A program made the position numbers and the translations under genes. A DNA stretch of 64,000 nt, taken from NCBI RefSeq assembly GCF_014652535.1, contig NZ_BMYZ01000002.1:434001-498000 (forward strand), read 5' to 3'. Under the pieces are notes generated by a model. It had not been told where the DNA came from. It was given only the letters and a program-made list of their open reading frames with translations, and made no database searches. Below, one piece after another: positions 47,384 to 54,983 of this stretch. The number at the start of each line of letters is the position of its first letter. Positions within the stretch are counted from its first letter, which is position 1. Source of the stretch: Cellvibrio zantedeschiae (GTDB lineage: Bacteria > Pseudomonadota > Gammaproteobacteria > Pseudomonadales > Cellvibrionaceae).

Positions 47384-48367
47384 ATGGCAAAAATAACGAT
47401 GTCGGTAAACCTAATCACCCAGGCCGACCATAAATTTTATTCTGGCACGCTTGAGACTGATGTCATTGCATCCACGTGCACCACTAATCCCCGAGAAAGT
47501 GATCCCGTAAAAGGGTTTCAGAGAAAGCTCGATCCTAAACGAGCGCAAGACATAGCAAATTATATTCATGCTGGGGGTACCATTCCATCAAGTATTATCC
47601 TATCTGCGCAAGCCCAAGCTAATTTCGTTTATAATTCTAGAAATAGAAGCGTAACATTCGATGTTGAACCAAATGCTTTTCTCATATTGGATGGACAGCA
47701 TAGAGTTTACGGATTTAGCATAATTGCAAAAAAATACCCTTCTATAAAATATCGTATTCCTGTAATTATTTTTACTGATCTAACTGTGATGCAGGAAGCG
47801 CGACTCTTCATAGATATAAATACATTACAAAAGCCCGTGCCGAAAGAATTGCTATTGGATATCAGAGCGCTTGCAAAACAAGAAGGTAAGGAAGAGGAAT
47901 TGTTGAACGAGTTATTCGGATTGTTTGAGTCGCAAAATGATAGTTTTTTAAAGAACAAACTCTCCAGATATGAAAAGAAAAAAGGAAAGATATCAAAGGT
48001 TACATTTTACGATTCATTAAAGCAGATTATTCGTGAATTCCAAATTACTGACACCGAGCGACTTTATAAGGTAATTAACACGTATCTCAATGCAGCAAAC
48101 GATATTGCTACTAATAAAAACATATCGCTGATTGATGAGATCACTAAGGCGACTGTATTTAAAATTTTGATTGCGCATTCAAAAACAATTATATCTGTTA
48201 TCACAGACAATCGTCCGGAAGATGTTACAAAAATAAGCGCCTTTAAAAAACAGCTAGAGAAATCCTTGGCTAACTCGTTAGATGACGTTCTGACATCAAC
48301 CTCATACACAAAGACGGTGGATAGTCTTGATAAAAAGCTATTTAAAGTGAAGAACGTTGTAATCTGA
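47384..48367 (+). CDS. DGQHR-domain protein (DndB-like)
   Basis: A 327-residue protein with the motif LILDGQHRVYGF near residues 103-114, the hallmark of the DGQHR/DndB family, which has a ParB-like core and acts in phosphorothioate and other defence loci, DndB itself as a regulator. The ATG at 47384 follows GCAGGAGG; an upstream TTG frame is rejected. C-terminal half is helical and lysine-rich. Its stop overlaps the next start (TGATG). First gene of a coupled three-gene operon ending with a NotI-like nuclease. Confidence 0.85.
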   Translation: MAKITMSVNLITQADHKFYSGTLETDVIASTCTTNPRESDPVKGFQRKLDPKRAQDIANYIHAGGTIPSSIILSAQAQANFVYNSRNRSVTFDVEPNAFLILDGQHRVYGFSIIAKKYPSIKYRIPVIIFTDLTVMQEARLFIDINTLQKPVPKELLLDIRALAKQEGKEEELLNELFGLFESQNDSFLKNKLSRYEKKKGKISKVTFYDSLKQIIREFQITDTERLYKVINTYLNAANDIATNKNISLIDEITKATVFKILIAHSKTIISVITDNRPEDVTKISAFKKQLEKSLANSLDDVLTSTSYTKTVDSLDKKLFKVKNVVI

Positions 48368-49290
48368 TGGACGCCAAAAAGCTTGCCCGCTTGTTTCTTC
48401 CAAGAACCTTCCCAGGAGTTGCAGAAGTAAAAAGCGCCTCTCAGGGGAGGGTTTTAGATAATCTTCATAGCATTGAATTCTATACCGACCGCATAGATGG
48501 TCCTATGGAAACACCTGTGATTACCTTGGGAGTAATTGATAAAGCTGCGCTTTGCCGTTCGCTGATGGGCGAGGCGCATAATTTCTTTCTAGCAGCGATT
48601 GTGTCTCAAGGGCGAGCTTGTCAGGTTCAGGAGCAAAATGCCTCTTGGCAAGCTGTTGAACATTACTACGCCGCTTACTATGCAATTAATTATCTAGTGA
48701 GATTGACTGGTAAAAGTTTGACAAACATGGACGAAAGGGCAAAAAGAGAAATTTTGAGGCTGCAAATCGGCACCGATAAGCGCGACTACATTCCCACTGG
48801 GCTTTATGTTTTAGTAGCCGTGGACGAAGATGCAAAAATAAAACTTACGTTGGAAAAGAAAAGCGATAAGGGCGGCTCTCACAAAGACGCTTGGAGATTG
48901 TGGGATAAATTAATATCTGATATTGAGGTTGAGACCGCGGACGATATTGAAGAATATGCTGACCTATCACTAACTCTTAATGAGCATATGAAATTTATCC
49001 GAAGCAATTCAAACCCAATCGAAACTCGTTCGGGTATCAACTATAAATTCATAGGCGGGACATGGATTTTTGAGGAAAAGCAGGACGACGTAAGGAAAAT
49101 GCAGTTGATGATAGAGGATTCAGCGCTTCACGCGAATATGAGTTCAAAAGGGCCGAGGCAAATGATTATAAATAACGATTTAGTTATCGGCTTAGCAAAA
49201 GAATATTTTAAAGATAATGCAACCCGAAATCCAAAAAGCATCGGAAGCAAGTTGTGTAACAAATATAAGCGATTTATGGAGCCACAATGA
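48367..49290 (+). CDS. Uncharacterised helical protein of the nuclease operon
   Basis: A 307-residue protein. I do not recognise the family. Residues about 85-125 form a helical hairpin (SWQAVEHYYAAYYAINYLVR) that looks like a HEPN-type bundle, but the catalytic RxxxxH is not apparent. The C-terminal part contains MIINNDLVIGLAKEYFKDNA and SKLCNKYKRFM. It overlaps both neighbours (1 nt and 4 nt), so all three proteins are made together. It may be a specificity, chaperone or effector partner. Confidence 0.75.
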   Translation: MDAKKLARLFLPRTFPGVAEVKSASQGRVLDNLHSIEFYTDRIDGPMETPVITLGVIDKAALCRSLMGEAHNFFLAAIVSQGRACQVQEQNASWQAVEHYYAAYYAINYLVRLTGKSLTNMDERAKREILRLQIGTDKRDYIPTGLYVLVAVDEDAKIKLTLEKKSDKGGSHKDAWRLWDKLISDIEVETADDIEEYADLSLTLNEHMKFIRSNSNPIETRSGINYKFIGGTWIFEEKQDDVRKMQLMIEDSALHANMSSKGPRQMIINNDLVIGLAKEYFKDNATRNPKSIGSKLCNKYKRFMEPQ

Positions 49291-50306
49291 AATCAGTTAG
49301 TCCACGGTACGGTATTGCTGAATGGTACGGTAAAGATATTACAAGCCTAACAAATCACGAAAGACAATCTCTTGGTTTGATAGCGATCAAGCAAGAGGGT
49401 GGTGAAACTCAACAGGCGATCCCGATATGCCCCTTTCTATCAAATTTAATTCCAGGAGCTCTTTGTAATAAAGCTGGGGGCGTTTGCTCGATCCGCAAAA
49501 TAGGAACGCCTGACGGTACCATCGGTACAATAGTGCCGGGAGACGCGGTGGTTACGGTGTGCCCTTCAAGATTTCTTCAAACACTTGAGGACGGGGCAAC
49601 TTTATTTTCCTGGATTTCCGAAAAGATGTTGGATCTTGCGAACCCGACTGTTGTGAAAGAGACACCATTTCTTCGAAAGATCTCTGAGTCGCAGAGGGAC
49701 GTCGAAACGGAGCTGGACATGCAACAGGAAGCCGTAGAAGAAGGAAAAAAGGCCGGTAGAATCGATTGGATATTGGTAGATCCTAAGACAATATCGTCGC
49801 CAGAGTTATCGTGGTGTGCGGTAGAAACTCAGGCGCTCTATTTCTCAGGGGGCAACATGAGAGTTGAGTTTTCTGCTTATGCTAGTGCGCCAACCGAAGT
49901 ATTATTCCCTATTGGCAAACGAAGACCAGATTATCGTAGTAGCGGCCCCAAAAGATTGGCACCCCAGTTGGATGTAAAGGTTCCTGTTCTTAGGAATTGG
50001 GGTAAGAAAGTCGTAGTGGTGATAGATAGGTATTTCTTTGCCAATATGAATAATTTAATTGACGCATATCCAAGAGCCAAGAACGAACAGGAAAAAAGAG
50101 ACAATGCTGACGTTGTATGGTTCGTTGTTGACTACGCCGAAGACTTGAAAATGAAGCGCTACAAGGTTGTCTACACTTCCTTGGAGAGCTCAAGGCACGC
50201 GCTGAATGCAACGGAGCCTTTGAGTAAAACAGACTTCACAAACGCTCTACGCCAAGTGATTAACAGCAATAATAGGCAAAATAAAGTATTTAAGGCTTCA
50301 GAATAA
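49287..50306 (+). CDS. NotI-like restriction endonuclease
   Basis: A 339-residue protein with the features of the NotI family: four cysteines in the N-terminal third (Cys48, Cys60, Cys67, Cys92) that can form the Cys4 iron site, and a PD-(D/E)xK-variant active site with Asp160 (GRIDW), Glu180 and Gln182 (AVETQALYFSG). NotI uses Asp160, Glu182 and Gln184 with the same ExQ signature. RRPDYRSSGPKRLAPQLDVK and RNWGKKVVVVIDRYF follow. The gene overlaps the convergent methyltransferase by 17 nt. Recognition site is unknown. Assignment from memory of NotI residues, so a structural check is desirable. Confidence 0.75.
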   Translation: MKSVSPRYGIAEWYGKDITSLTNHERQSLGLIAIKQEGGETQQAIPICPFLSNLIPGALCNKAGGVCSIRKIGTPDGTIGTIVPGDAVVTVCPSRFLQTLEDGATLFSWISEKMLDLANPTVVKETPFLRKISESQRDVETELDMQQEAVEEGKKAGRIDWILVDPKTISSPELSWCAVETQALYFSGGNMRVEFSAYASAPTEVLFPIGKRRPDYRSSGPKRLAPQLDVKVPVLRNWGKKVVVVIDRYFFANMNNLIDAYPRAKNEQEKRDNADVVWFVVDYAEDLKMKRYKVVYTSLESSRHALNATEPLSKTDFTNALRQVINSNNRQNKVFKASE

Positions 50307-51312
50307 GTAGCTCACGAATGACCTCGTGATGAGTATTTTTCATCGGCACAGCTTCCACCCTGAATCCGTACTTTTCTGCCAGCGTGCGTACTTCAGGTGC
50401 GTCATCATAAGTTAGCATCACAGATCCCAATACTTTCGACATCGTCGAAAACAAATGTTCGTGATCAATAGCGTTATGAGTGTAGAGCCTACTGCCAGCC
50501 TTTTTCCCGCCGGCAGTGTAGGGTGGATCCACAAAAAAGAATGCTGAAGGATCGTTTGCAAATAATTTTATGGTTTCAAATGCATCGCCTTGGTTAAACG
50601 AAATTCTATCTCTCACAGAGCGAATGATGTTAATTCGTTTGACCAAAGTTTCTGGGTACCAGCGGGATAGTAAACCTTTGCCATCCTCTCCGGCTTTTAC
50701 CAGCCCGGCACCTGGAGCCATGATACCGCCTCTTTGCATTCTATTTTTAATGATGGTTCGGAATGCTTGGGTTTTAAAAGATTTAGGATTGCCATCCAAA
50801 ATTTTTCGCACTGAATCCAAGCATACTTCAAAATTTAATATCTTATTGTTAAGCCAATTTACATCAGCGTCACTACCAGAAATCAGCGTCTCCCAAACAG
50901 CTGCAACATCATCATCCAACTCTGTCATCACAACTTTATGGGCTAAACTTTCAGCGGCCGCCGTGAGACTAGCCATAGCGCCGCCAGCGAAGGGTTCAAC
51001 AAAAGCGGATGGCTTAGACTTTGAGTTTAGTAACCAACGGCGAATTTCAGGAACGAGCCAGGTTTTGCCCCCAGGGTAGCGAAAAGGACTTAACTGTTTT
51101 ACTTGAGATACATTGGTTGGAGATTGAATTGATTGTATTTGCTGAACAAGCATAGTCAACGCTTCAGCTTTGGATGGATCAATAAGATGGCCACGTAGAC
51201 CTTCAAACGCTGGTTTACACTCATTGTGCACTAACACAGTGGAACGAGTGACTCCCTGTTCTTTAAGCCTGCTCAATCTACGGTTTTGTCGTTGTAATGC
51301 TGTAGAGTCCAT
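50290..51312 (-). CDS. D12-class DNA adenine-N6 methyltransferase with N-terminal DNA-binding-like extension
   Basis: A 340-residue Dam-like enzyme. Catalytic domain starts near residue 74: PFRYPGGK (76-83), SAM site VEPFAGGAM (105-113), DPPY (262-265). The first about 65 residues are an extra segment (RLSRLKEQGVTRSTVLVHNE, then CKPAFEGLRGHLIDPSKAEA) with the strand-helix-helix look of a ribbon-helix-helix protein. A matching dyad operator surrounds its ribosome site, so autoregulation is likely. It lies tail to tail with the NotI-like nuclease and is the obvious partner methylase. Confidence 0.9.
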   Translation of the reverse strand: MDSTALQRQNRRLSRLKEQGVTRSTVLVHNECKPAFEGLRGHLIDPSKAEALTMLVQQIQSIQSPTNVSQVKQLSPFRYPGGKTWLVPEIRRWLLNSKSKPSAFVEPFAGGAMASLTAAAESLAHKVVMTELDDDVAAVWETLISGSDADVNWLNNKILNFEVCLDSVRKILDGNPKSFKTQAFRTIIKNRMQRGGIMAPGAGLVKAGEDGKGLLSRWYPETLVKRINIIRSVRDRISFNQGDAFETIKLFANDPSAFFFVDPPYTAGGKKAGSRLYTHNAIDHEHLFSTMSKVLGSVMLTYDDAPEVRTLAEKYGFRVEAVPMKNTHHEVIRELLILKP

Positions 51313-51313
51313 G

Positions 51314-51388
51314 GCGCCTCCGTGAATGTTTACGGAATTTAACTATGGATTGCTAGCAAAGTCAATCCGTAAATGTTCACGGAGGCGC
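51314..51388 (-). promoter_or_regulatory. Paired dyad operators at the methyltransferase start
   Basis: Two 16-bp near-palindromes, CCGTGAATGTTTACGG (51320-51335) and CCGTAAATGTTCACGG (51367-51382), are flanked by GGCGC-type arms so that 51314-51336 and 51366-51388 also form a 23-nt long inverted repeat. The first overlaps the GGAGG ribosome site of the methyltransferase, one base from its ATG. They can act as operators, or as an mRNA hairpin that hides the ribosome site. Confidence 0.8.
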
Positions 51389-51407
51389 TAGCGACTGGGA
51401 AATGATA

Positions 51408-51423
51408 CTGTATATAATTACAG
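51408..51423 (+). promoter_or_regulatory. LexA (SOS) box upstream of trlF-like gene
   Basis: CTGTATATAATTACAG matches CTGT-N8-ACAG and contains a TATAAT -10 element. It lies 46 bp upstream of the 14-codon leader ORF and 72 bp upstream of the PHP-ATPase gene, placing them under SOS control. Confidence 0.85.
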
Positions 51424-51453
51424 TTTGAAAGGGCTTATTTAATACGGAGAATA

Positions 51454-51498
51454 ATGGCGCCACGCAATGGTAAAAATTTGAACAAGGAATATATATGA
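51454..51498 (+). CDS. 14-codon leader ORF overlapping the PHP-ATPase start
   Basis: ATG at 51454 follows CGGAGA and encodes MAPRNGKNLNKEYI; its stop overlaps the next start as ATGA. This is a typical arrangement for translational coupling. The peptide is basic and without rare codon runs, so its main role may be to set the expression level of the toxic-looking downstream ATPase. Confidence 0.5.
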   Translation: MAPRNGKNLNKEYI

Positions 51499-54236
51499 AT
51501 TGGGTTGGTGCTCGCTGGTGGAAGTTCGACTTTCACACTCACACTCCTGCGTCCTTCGATTACGGGCGTGGTGATCAAAACGCCATGAGAATCACGCATA
51601 GAGATTGGCTGCTTTCATTTATCAATAAGGGCATTCAGTGTGTCGCGGTAACTGATCACAATTCGGGCGCGTGGTTGCCTGAACTACAGCGCAGCGCGGA
51701 GGTCCTTCGAGCCGAGGGGCATACCATATTTGTATTTCCGGGTGTGGAAATTACCGCGAATTCAAATATACATATCCTAGCCATATTTGATCCAACGGCG
51801 ACCGGGGCAAATGTAGAGGCGATTATTGGCGCAGCAAAATTTCGCGGCACCAGAGGCGATAGCGATGCCGTGTCTGAAGAAAGTCCGGAGCAAATTGTTG
51901 AAGAAATTCGGAAGAGTGGCGGAGTAGCGATACCAGCGCACATCGATATGAAGGCAGGGTTATGCCAGCTAAGTTCGCATACCGTTAATCAAACGGCGAA
52001 AAAGTCGTCAGCTGTTGAGATTGTCAATCCGACTCTTGAAAATCAATATGCGCCGCTATCCCGATATCGGAATTTAAATGTAGGGCTCCCGGAAATAATT
52101 GGTTCAGATTCTCACCATCCAAACGAAGTGGGGCGCGCATTTACCTGGGTAAAAATGGGCGAGCCTTCTATCGAAGGGCTTAAATTAGCGCTTATCGATG
52201 GTTCATCATCCATACGTAGGTCTGATCAAACATCTACTGATCCGAATAAAACTTCAAACATGATTTTGCAATCGCTAAGCATTGCAAATGCAAAATATGC
52301 TGGAAGACCTGCCGCATTGACCGTGCGTTTCAATCCATGGCTCAATTCAATTATTGGGGGGCGAGGTAGCGGTAAGTCCTCGTTGCTAGAATTTATTCGT
52401 ATAGGAATGGATCGAAGCAAAGATTTAACAGAGCTTCAACCGAACAACGAAATTAGGCGCGTATTCGAGCATTTTATCCAGAAATCCGGCGGTCGGGATT
52501 CTGAAGGTGTCATGTTGGATACTACGGAAATAAACTGCATATACACAAAATATAACGTCAACTATTTGTTGCAATGGAAATATTCGACGCAAAAAGTCTC
52601 TGCATTTAAATCGGATGGGCAGCAATGGATTCCAGAGCCCGGTGATGTGCATTCGAGATTTCCAATAAAAATATTTAGTCAAAAGCAAATATTTGATTTG
52701 GCAAAAAATCCAAACACCTTGCTTAAGCTAATAGATGATTCCGATTTTGTGGATTATGCATCGTGGTCCATGCTTTGGGAGGAAAAAAGAAATCTCTTTT
52801 TGAGACTTTGTGGGCAAAAAAGAGAGCTGGAAGGAAAAGTTAAAAGCAAGTCAGTACTAACTGGAGCTCTGGCAGATGTTCAGAGAAAGATAGAGATAAT
52901 CGAGCAGTCTGGACACGCCGACATTCTACAAAAATATCAATCCGCCGTGTCACAAATGGATGCATATCTGGCAACGATGAGATATCTAAATGACGTTAAG
53001 CGTAAGCTTGGCGAGACAGTGGGTTCTATAGCTCCCCTTGCGCCATTTCCTCTGGAGTCTCTAACGAGCTCGGACCCAAAATTTACAGAAAACTACAATC
53101 AATTAACTGTGGCACTCCAAAACCTTACGAATGAAGTTAAATACTCTATCGTTCGCTATGAGGATGCCATTACAGGTTTCAAAGTTTGGTTTGAACAAAG
53201 CGCAACCTCATTAAATATTAACACTAGCAAGGACAGCTACAATCAGCTAGTTACTAACCTAGAAGCTGCCGGAATCGGAAATGTTGCTGACTACGGAAAG
53301 CTACTCACACAGAGGGCTGAGTTGCAGGGCCAGATTAATGCGTTAACTGCAATCGAGGTTGAGTTGAATTCGGTGGCCGGCCAAACAGACGTGGTATATC
53401 GAGAATTGGTGTCGTTGCGCAGTCAATTAACTGTCAGACGCGCGAGCTTTTTAGACACATTTATAAAACAGAATTCGTCCATTTCTGTAGCTATCGAGCC
53501 GTTCATGAATGATGAGGAAATTGACTCTTCTTTCAGAAAGTTAATTGGACGATTGGATTCTACTTTTTCGTCAGATATTTATGACGCAGAGCGTAGCACT
53601 GGAATATTACAAGCACTTCTTTCAAAAACACACAGTACAGCATTTGACCTTTCAAGTTTAGAAGGGCTGAATGCCCGTCTCGACTTAATATACAAGTTCA
53701 AAATTGATTTGTTAAATTATAAAAACGGAGCCGTCCTCGATGTCGGACTGGGCAAGCGTTTTGCGGATTTTCTTTCTCAGTTACCGATTCAAACCTTCGA
53801 TCAGCTCGCATTTTGGTTCCCAGAGGATCGATTAACTTTGAAATTCCTTGACGGAAATAGACTCAAGGACATATCTCAAGGATCGGCTGGCCAAAAGGCA
53901 GCGGCAATATTGACATTCCTATTGTCTTACGGTGAGGAGCCGCTGTTGTTAGATCAGCCAGAGGATGATTTGGATAATGGATTAATAACTTCCATGATCG
54001 TTTCAAAGTTACAGGAAAACAAAGGACGCCGACAGATTTTCGTGGTGACTCACAATCCAAATATTGTTGTGAATGCTGACTCGGATTATGTAATTGCATT
54101 GCAATCAAAAGGAAAAATTGAACTGCTGGCCGCAGGTCCTTTACAGGATGGTGCGGTTCGAAGAAATGTCTGTGAAATAATGGAGGGCGGTGAAATTGCC
54201 CTCCAGAAGAGATATAAGCGAATGTTCAATATATAA
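51495..54236 (+). CDS. TrlF-type PHP-domain SMC-like ATPase
   Basis: A 913-residue protein: N-terminal PHP phosphoesterase/nuclease domain (DFHTHTPASF at 12-21, VTDHNSG, FPGVEI, IGSDSHHPNEVGRAF) followed by an SMC/RecF-like ATPase. Walker A GGRGSGKSS near residues 288-296, a long coiled-coil middle, signature SQGSAGQKAAA, Walker B PLLLDQPEDDLDN near 815, and the H-loop VVTHNPN near 850. Such PHP-ATPases, annotated TrlF, occur in defence islands. Controlled by the LexA box at 51408, so it is expected to be made after DNA damage. Confidence 0.9.
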   Translation: MNWVGARWWKFDFHTHTPASFDYGRGDQNAMRITHRDWLLSFINKGIQCVAVTDHNSGAWLPELQRSAEVLRAEGHTIFVFPGVEITANSNIHILAIFDPTATGANVEAIIGAAKFRGTRGDSDAVSEESPEQIVEEIRKSGGVAIPAHIDMKAGLCQLSSHTVNQTAKKSSAVEIVNPTLENQYAPLSRYRNLNVGLPEIIGSDSHHPNEVGRAFTWVKMGEPSIEGLKLALIDGSSSIRRSDQTSTDPNKTSNMILQSLSIANAKYAGRPAALTVRFNPWLNSIIGGRGSGKSSLLEFIRIGMDRSKDLTELQPNNEIRRVFEHFIQKSGGRDSEGVMLDTTEINCIYTKYNVNYLLQWKYSTQKVSAFKSDGQQWIPEPGDVHSRFPIKIFSQKQIFDLAKNPNTLLKLIDDSDFVDYASWSMLWEEKRNLFLRLCGQKRELEGKVKSKSVLTGALADVQRKIEIIEQSGHADILQKYQSAVSQMDAYLATMRYLNDVKRKLGETVGSIAPLAPFPLESLTSSDPKFTENYNQLTVALQNLTNEVKYSIVRYEDAITGFKVWFEQSATSLNINTSKDSYNQLVTNLEAAGIGNVADYGKLLTQRAELQGQINALTAIEVELNSVAGQTDVVYRELVSLRSQLTVRRASFLDTFIKQNSSISVAIEPFMNDEEIDSSFRKLIGRLDSTFSSDIYDAERSTGILQALLSKTHSTAFDLSSLEGLNARLDLIYKFKIDLLNYKNGAVLDVGLGKRFADFLSQLPIQTFDQLAFWFPEDRLTLKFLDGNRLKDISQGSAGQKAAAILTFLLSYGEEPLLLDQPEDDLDNGLITSMIVSKLQENKGRRQIFVVTHNPNIVVNADSDYVIALQSKGKIELLAAGPLQDGAVRRNVCEIMEGGEIALQKRYKRMFNI

Positions 54237-54237
54237 A

Positions 54238-54942
54238 ATGTACACCGATGTTGATCAACGATTTCCTAATGTGGTTTATCTAATGATGGCAAAAAAGTTA
54301 CTTACGTTCGTTGGGCTTTCGCTTGTATTTTTTATAGTTGCGGTCGTTACTGCTGTTCTATTAATGCCGCAGTTAAAAAATTTGCTAAATAACGACACTG
54401 CAATTTCTCCGGTCGTTTCTCATATTTCAACCTTTGTCGCGCTAGTGCTTACCCTGCTGATATCGTGGAGGCGTTTAAATGTGAAGTCACAATTAAAATC
54501 ATACATAAGTTGTGATTTTCGTTACTATGGAATTTCCCTGGTAGGTGTTTTGATTCTTTTTATACTTGTGACCTTGGTAAATAAGTTGTTGGGTATAGGT
54601 AACCCTTGGGTCGCAGATTTAATGAGAGGAAATCAAATCACGCTCGCATTTATTTATTTTACGATATTAGTACTAGCTCCATTAAACGAAGAAATTATAT
54701 TTAGAGGTTTTGCTTTAAACATTGGGAATGCGATCTCAGGGGGTTGGATATCCGTCTGGCTCACGATTGTAATTAGTTGCGGAGGTTTTGCGCTTTTGCA
54801 CACCCAATATGGGTATACCACTGTTATTTATCTTTTTGTCTTGGCAGTCTGGTTTGCCATCGTTCGTATTAAATCGCAGAGTCTAAGCGTTCCCATCGTT
54901 GCACATTCGTTTGCAAGCCTGCTTGGCTCTCTGAATATTTAA
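54238..54942 (+). CDS. CPBP-family intramembrane protease
   Basis: A multi-helix membrane protein with the CPBP (Abi/CaaX-like) motifs: NEEIIFRGF (EExxxR), FALLHTQYG (FxxxH) and VAHSFASLLGS. The stop of the PHP-ATPase is 2 nt upstream, so it is cotranscribed; the ATG at 54238 or the one at 54283 may be used. In bacteria such proteases serve bacteriocin immunity, maturation or defence. Here it may process or anchor the ATPase system, which is an inference. Confidence 0.85.
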   Translation: MYTDVDQRFPNVVYLMMAKKLLTFVGLSLVFFIVAVVTAVLLMPQLKNLLNNDTAISPVVSHISTFVALVLTLLISWRRLNVKSQLKSYISCDFRYYGISLVGVLILFILVTLVNKLLGIGNPWVADLMRGNQITLAFIYFTILVLAPLNEEIIFRGFALNIGNAISGGWISVWLTIVISCGGFALLHTQYGYTTVIYLFVLAVWFAIVRIKSQSLSVPIVAHSFASLLGSLNI

Positions 54943-54950
54943 TAAGTAGT

Positions 54951-54983
54951 AAAAAACCGCCCTCTACACGAGGGCAGTTTTTT
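54951..54983. terminator. Bidirectional Rho-independent terminator
   Basis: AAAAAAC-c-GCCCTC-TACAC-GAGGGC-a-GTTTTTT separates the convergent CPBP gene and the helicase gene. Confidence 0.92.

Noticed and set aside
47333-48367. Longer start for the DGQHR protein
   Set aside because: The upstream start is a TTG without ribosome site; the ATG at 47384 follows GCAGGAGG.
48367-49290. HEPN ribonuclease assignment
   Set aside because: A helical YYAAYYA segment is suggestive, but the RxxxxH catalytic motif is not apparent, so only an unknown helical protein is called.
51367-51423. A single shared LexA-type operator for methyltransferase and PHP-ATPase
   Set aside because: The CCGTRAA dyads do not match CTGT-N8-ACAG; the LexA box at 51408 is separate and points to the PHP-ATPase only.
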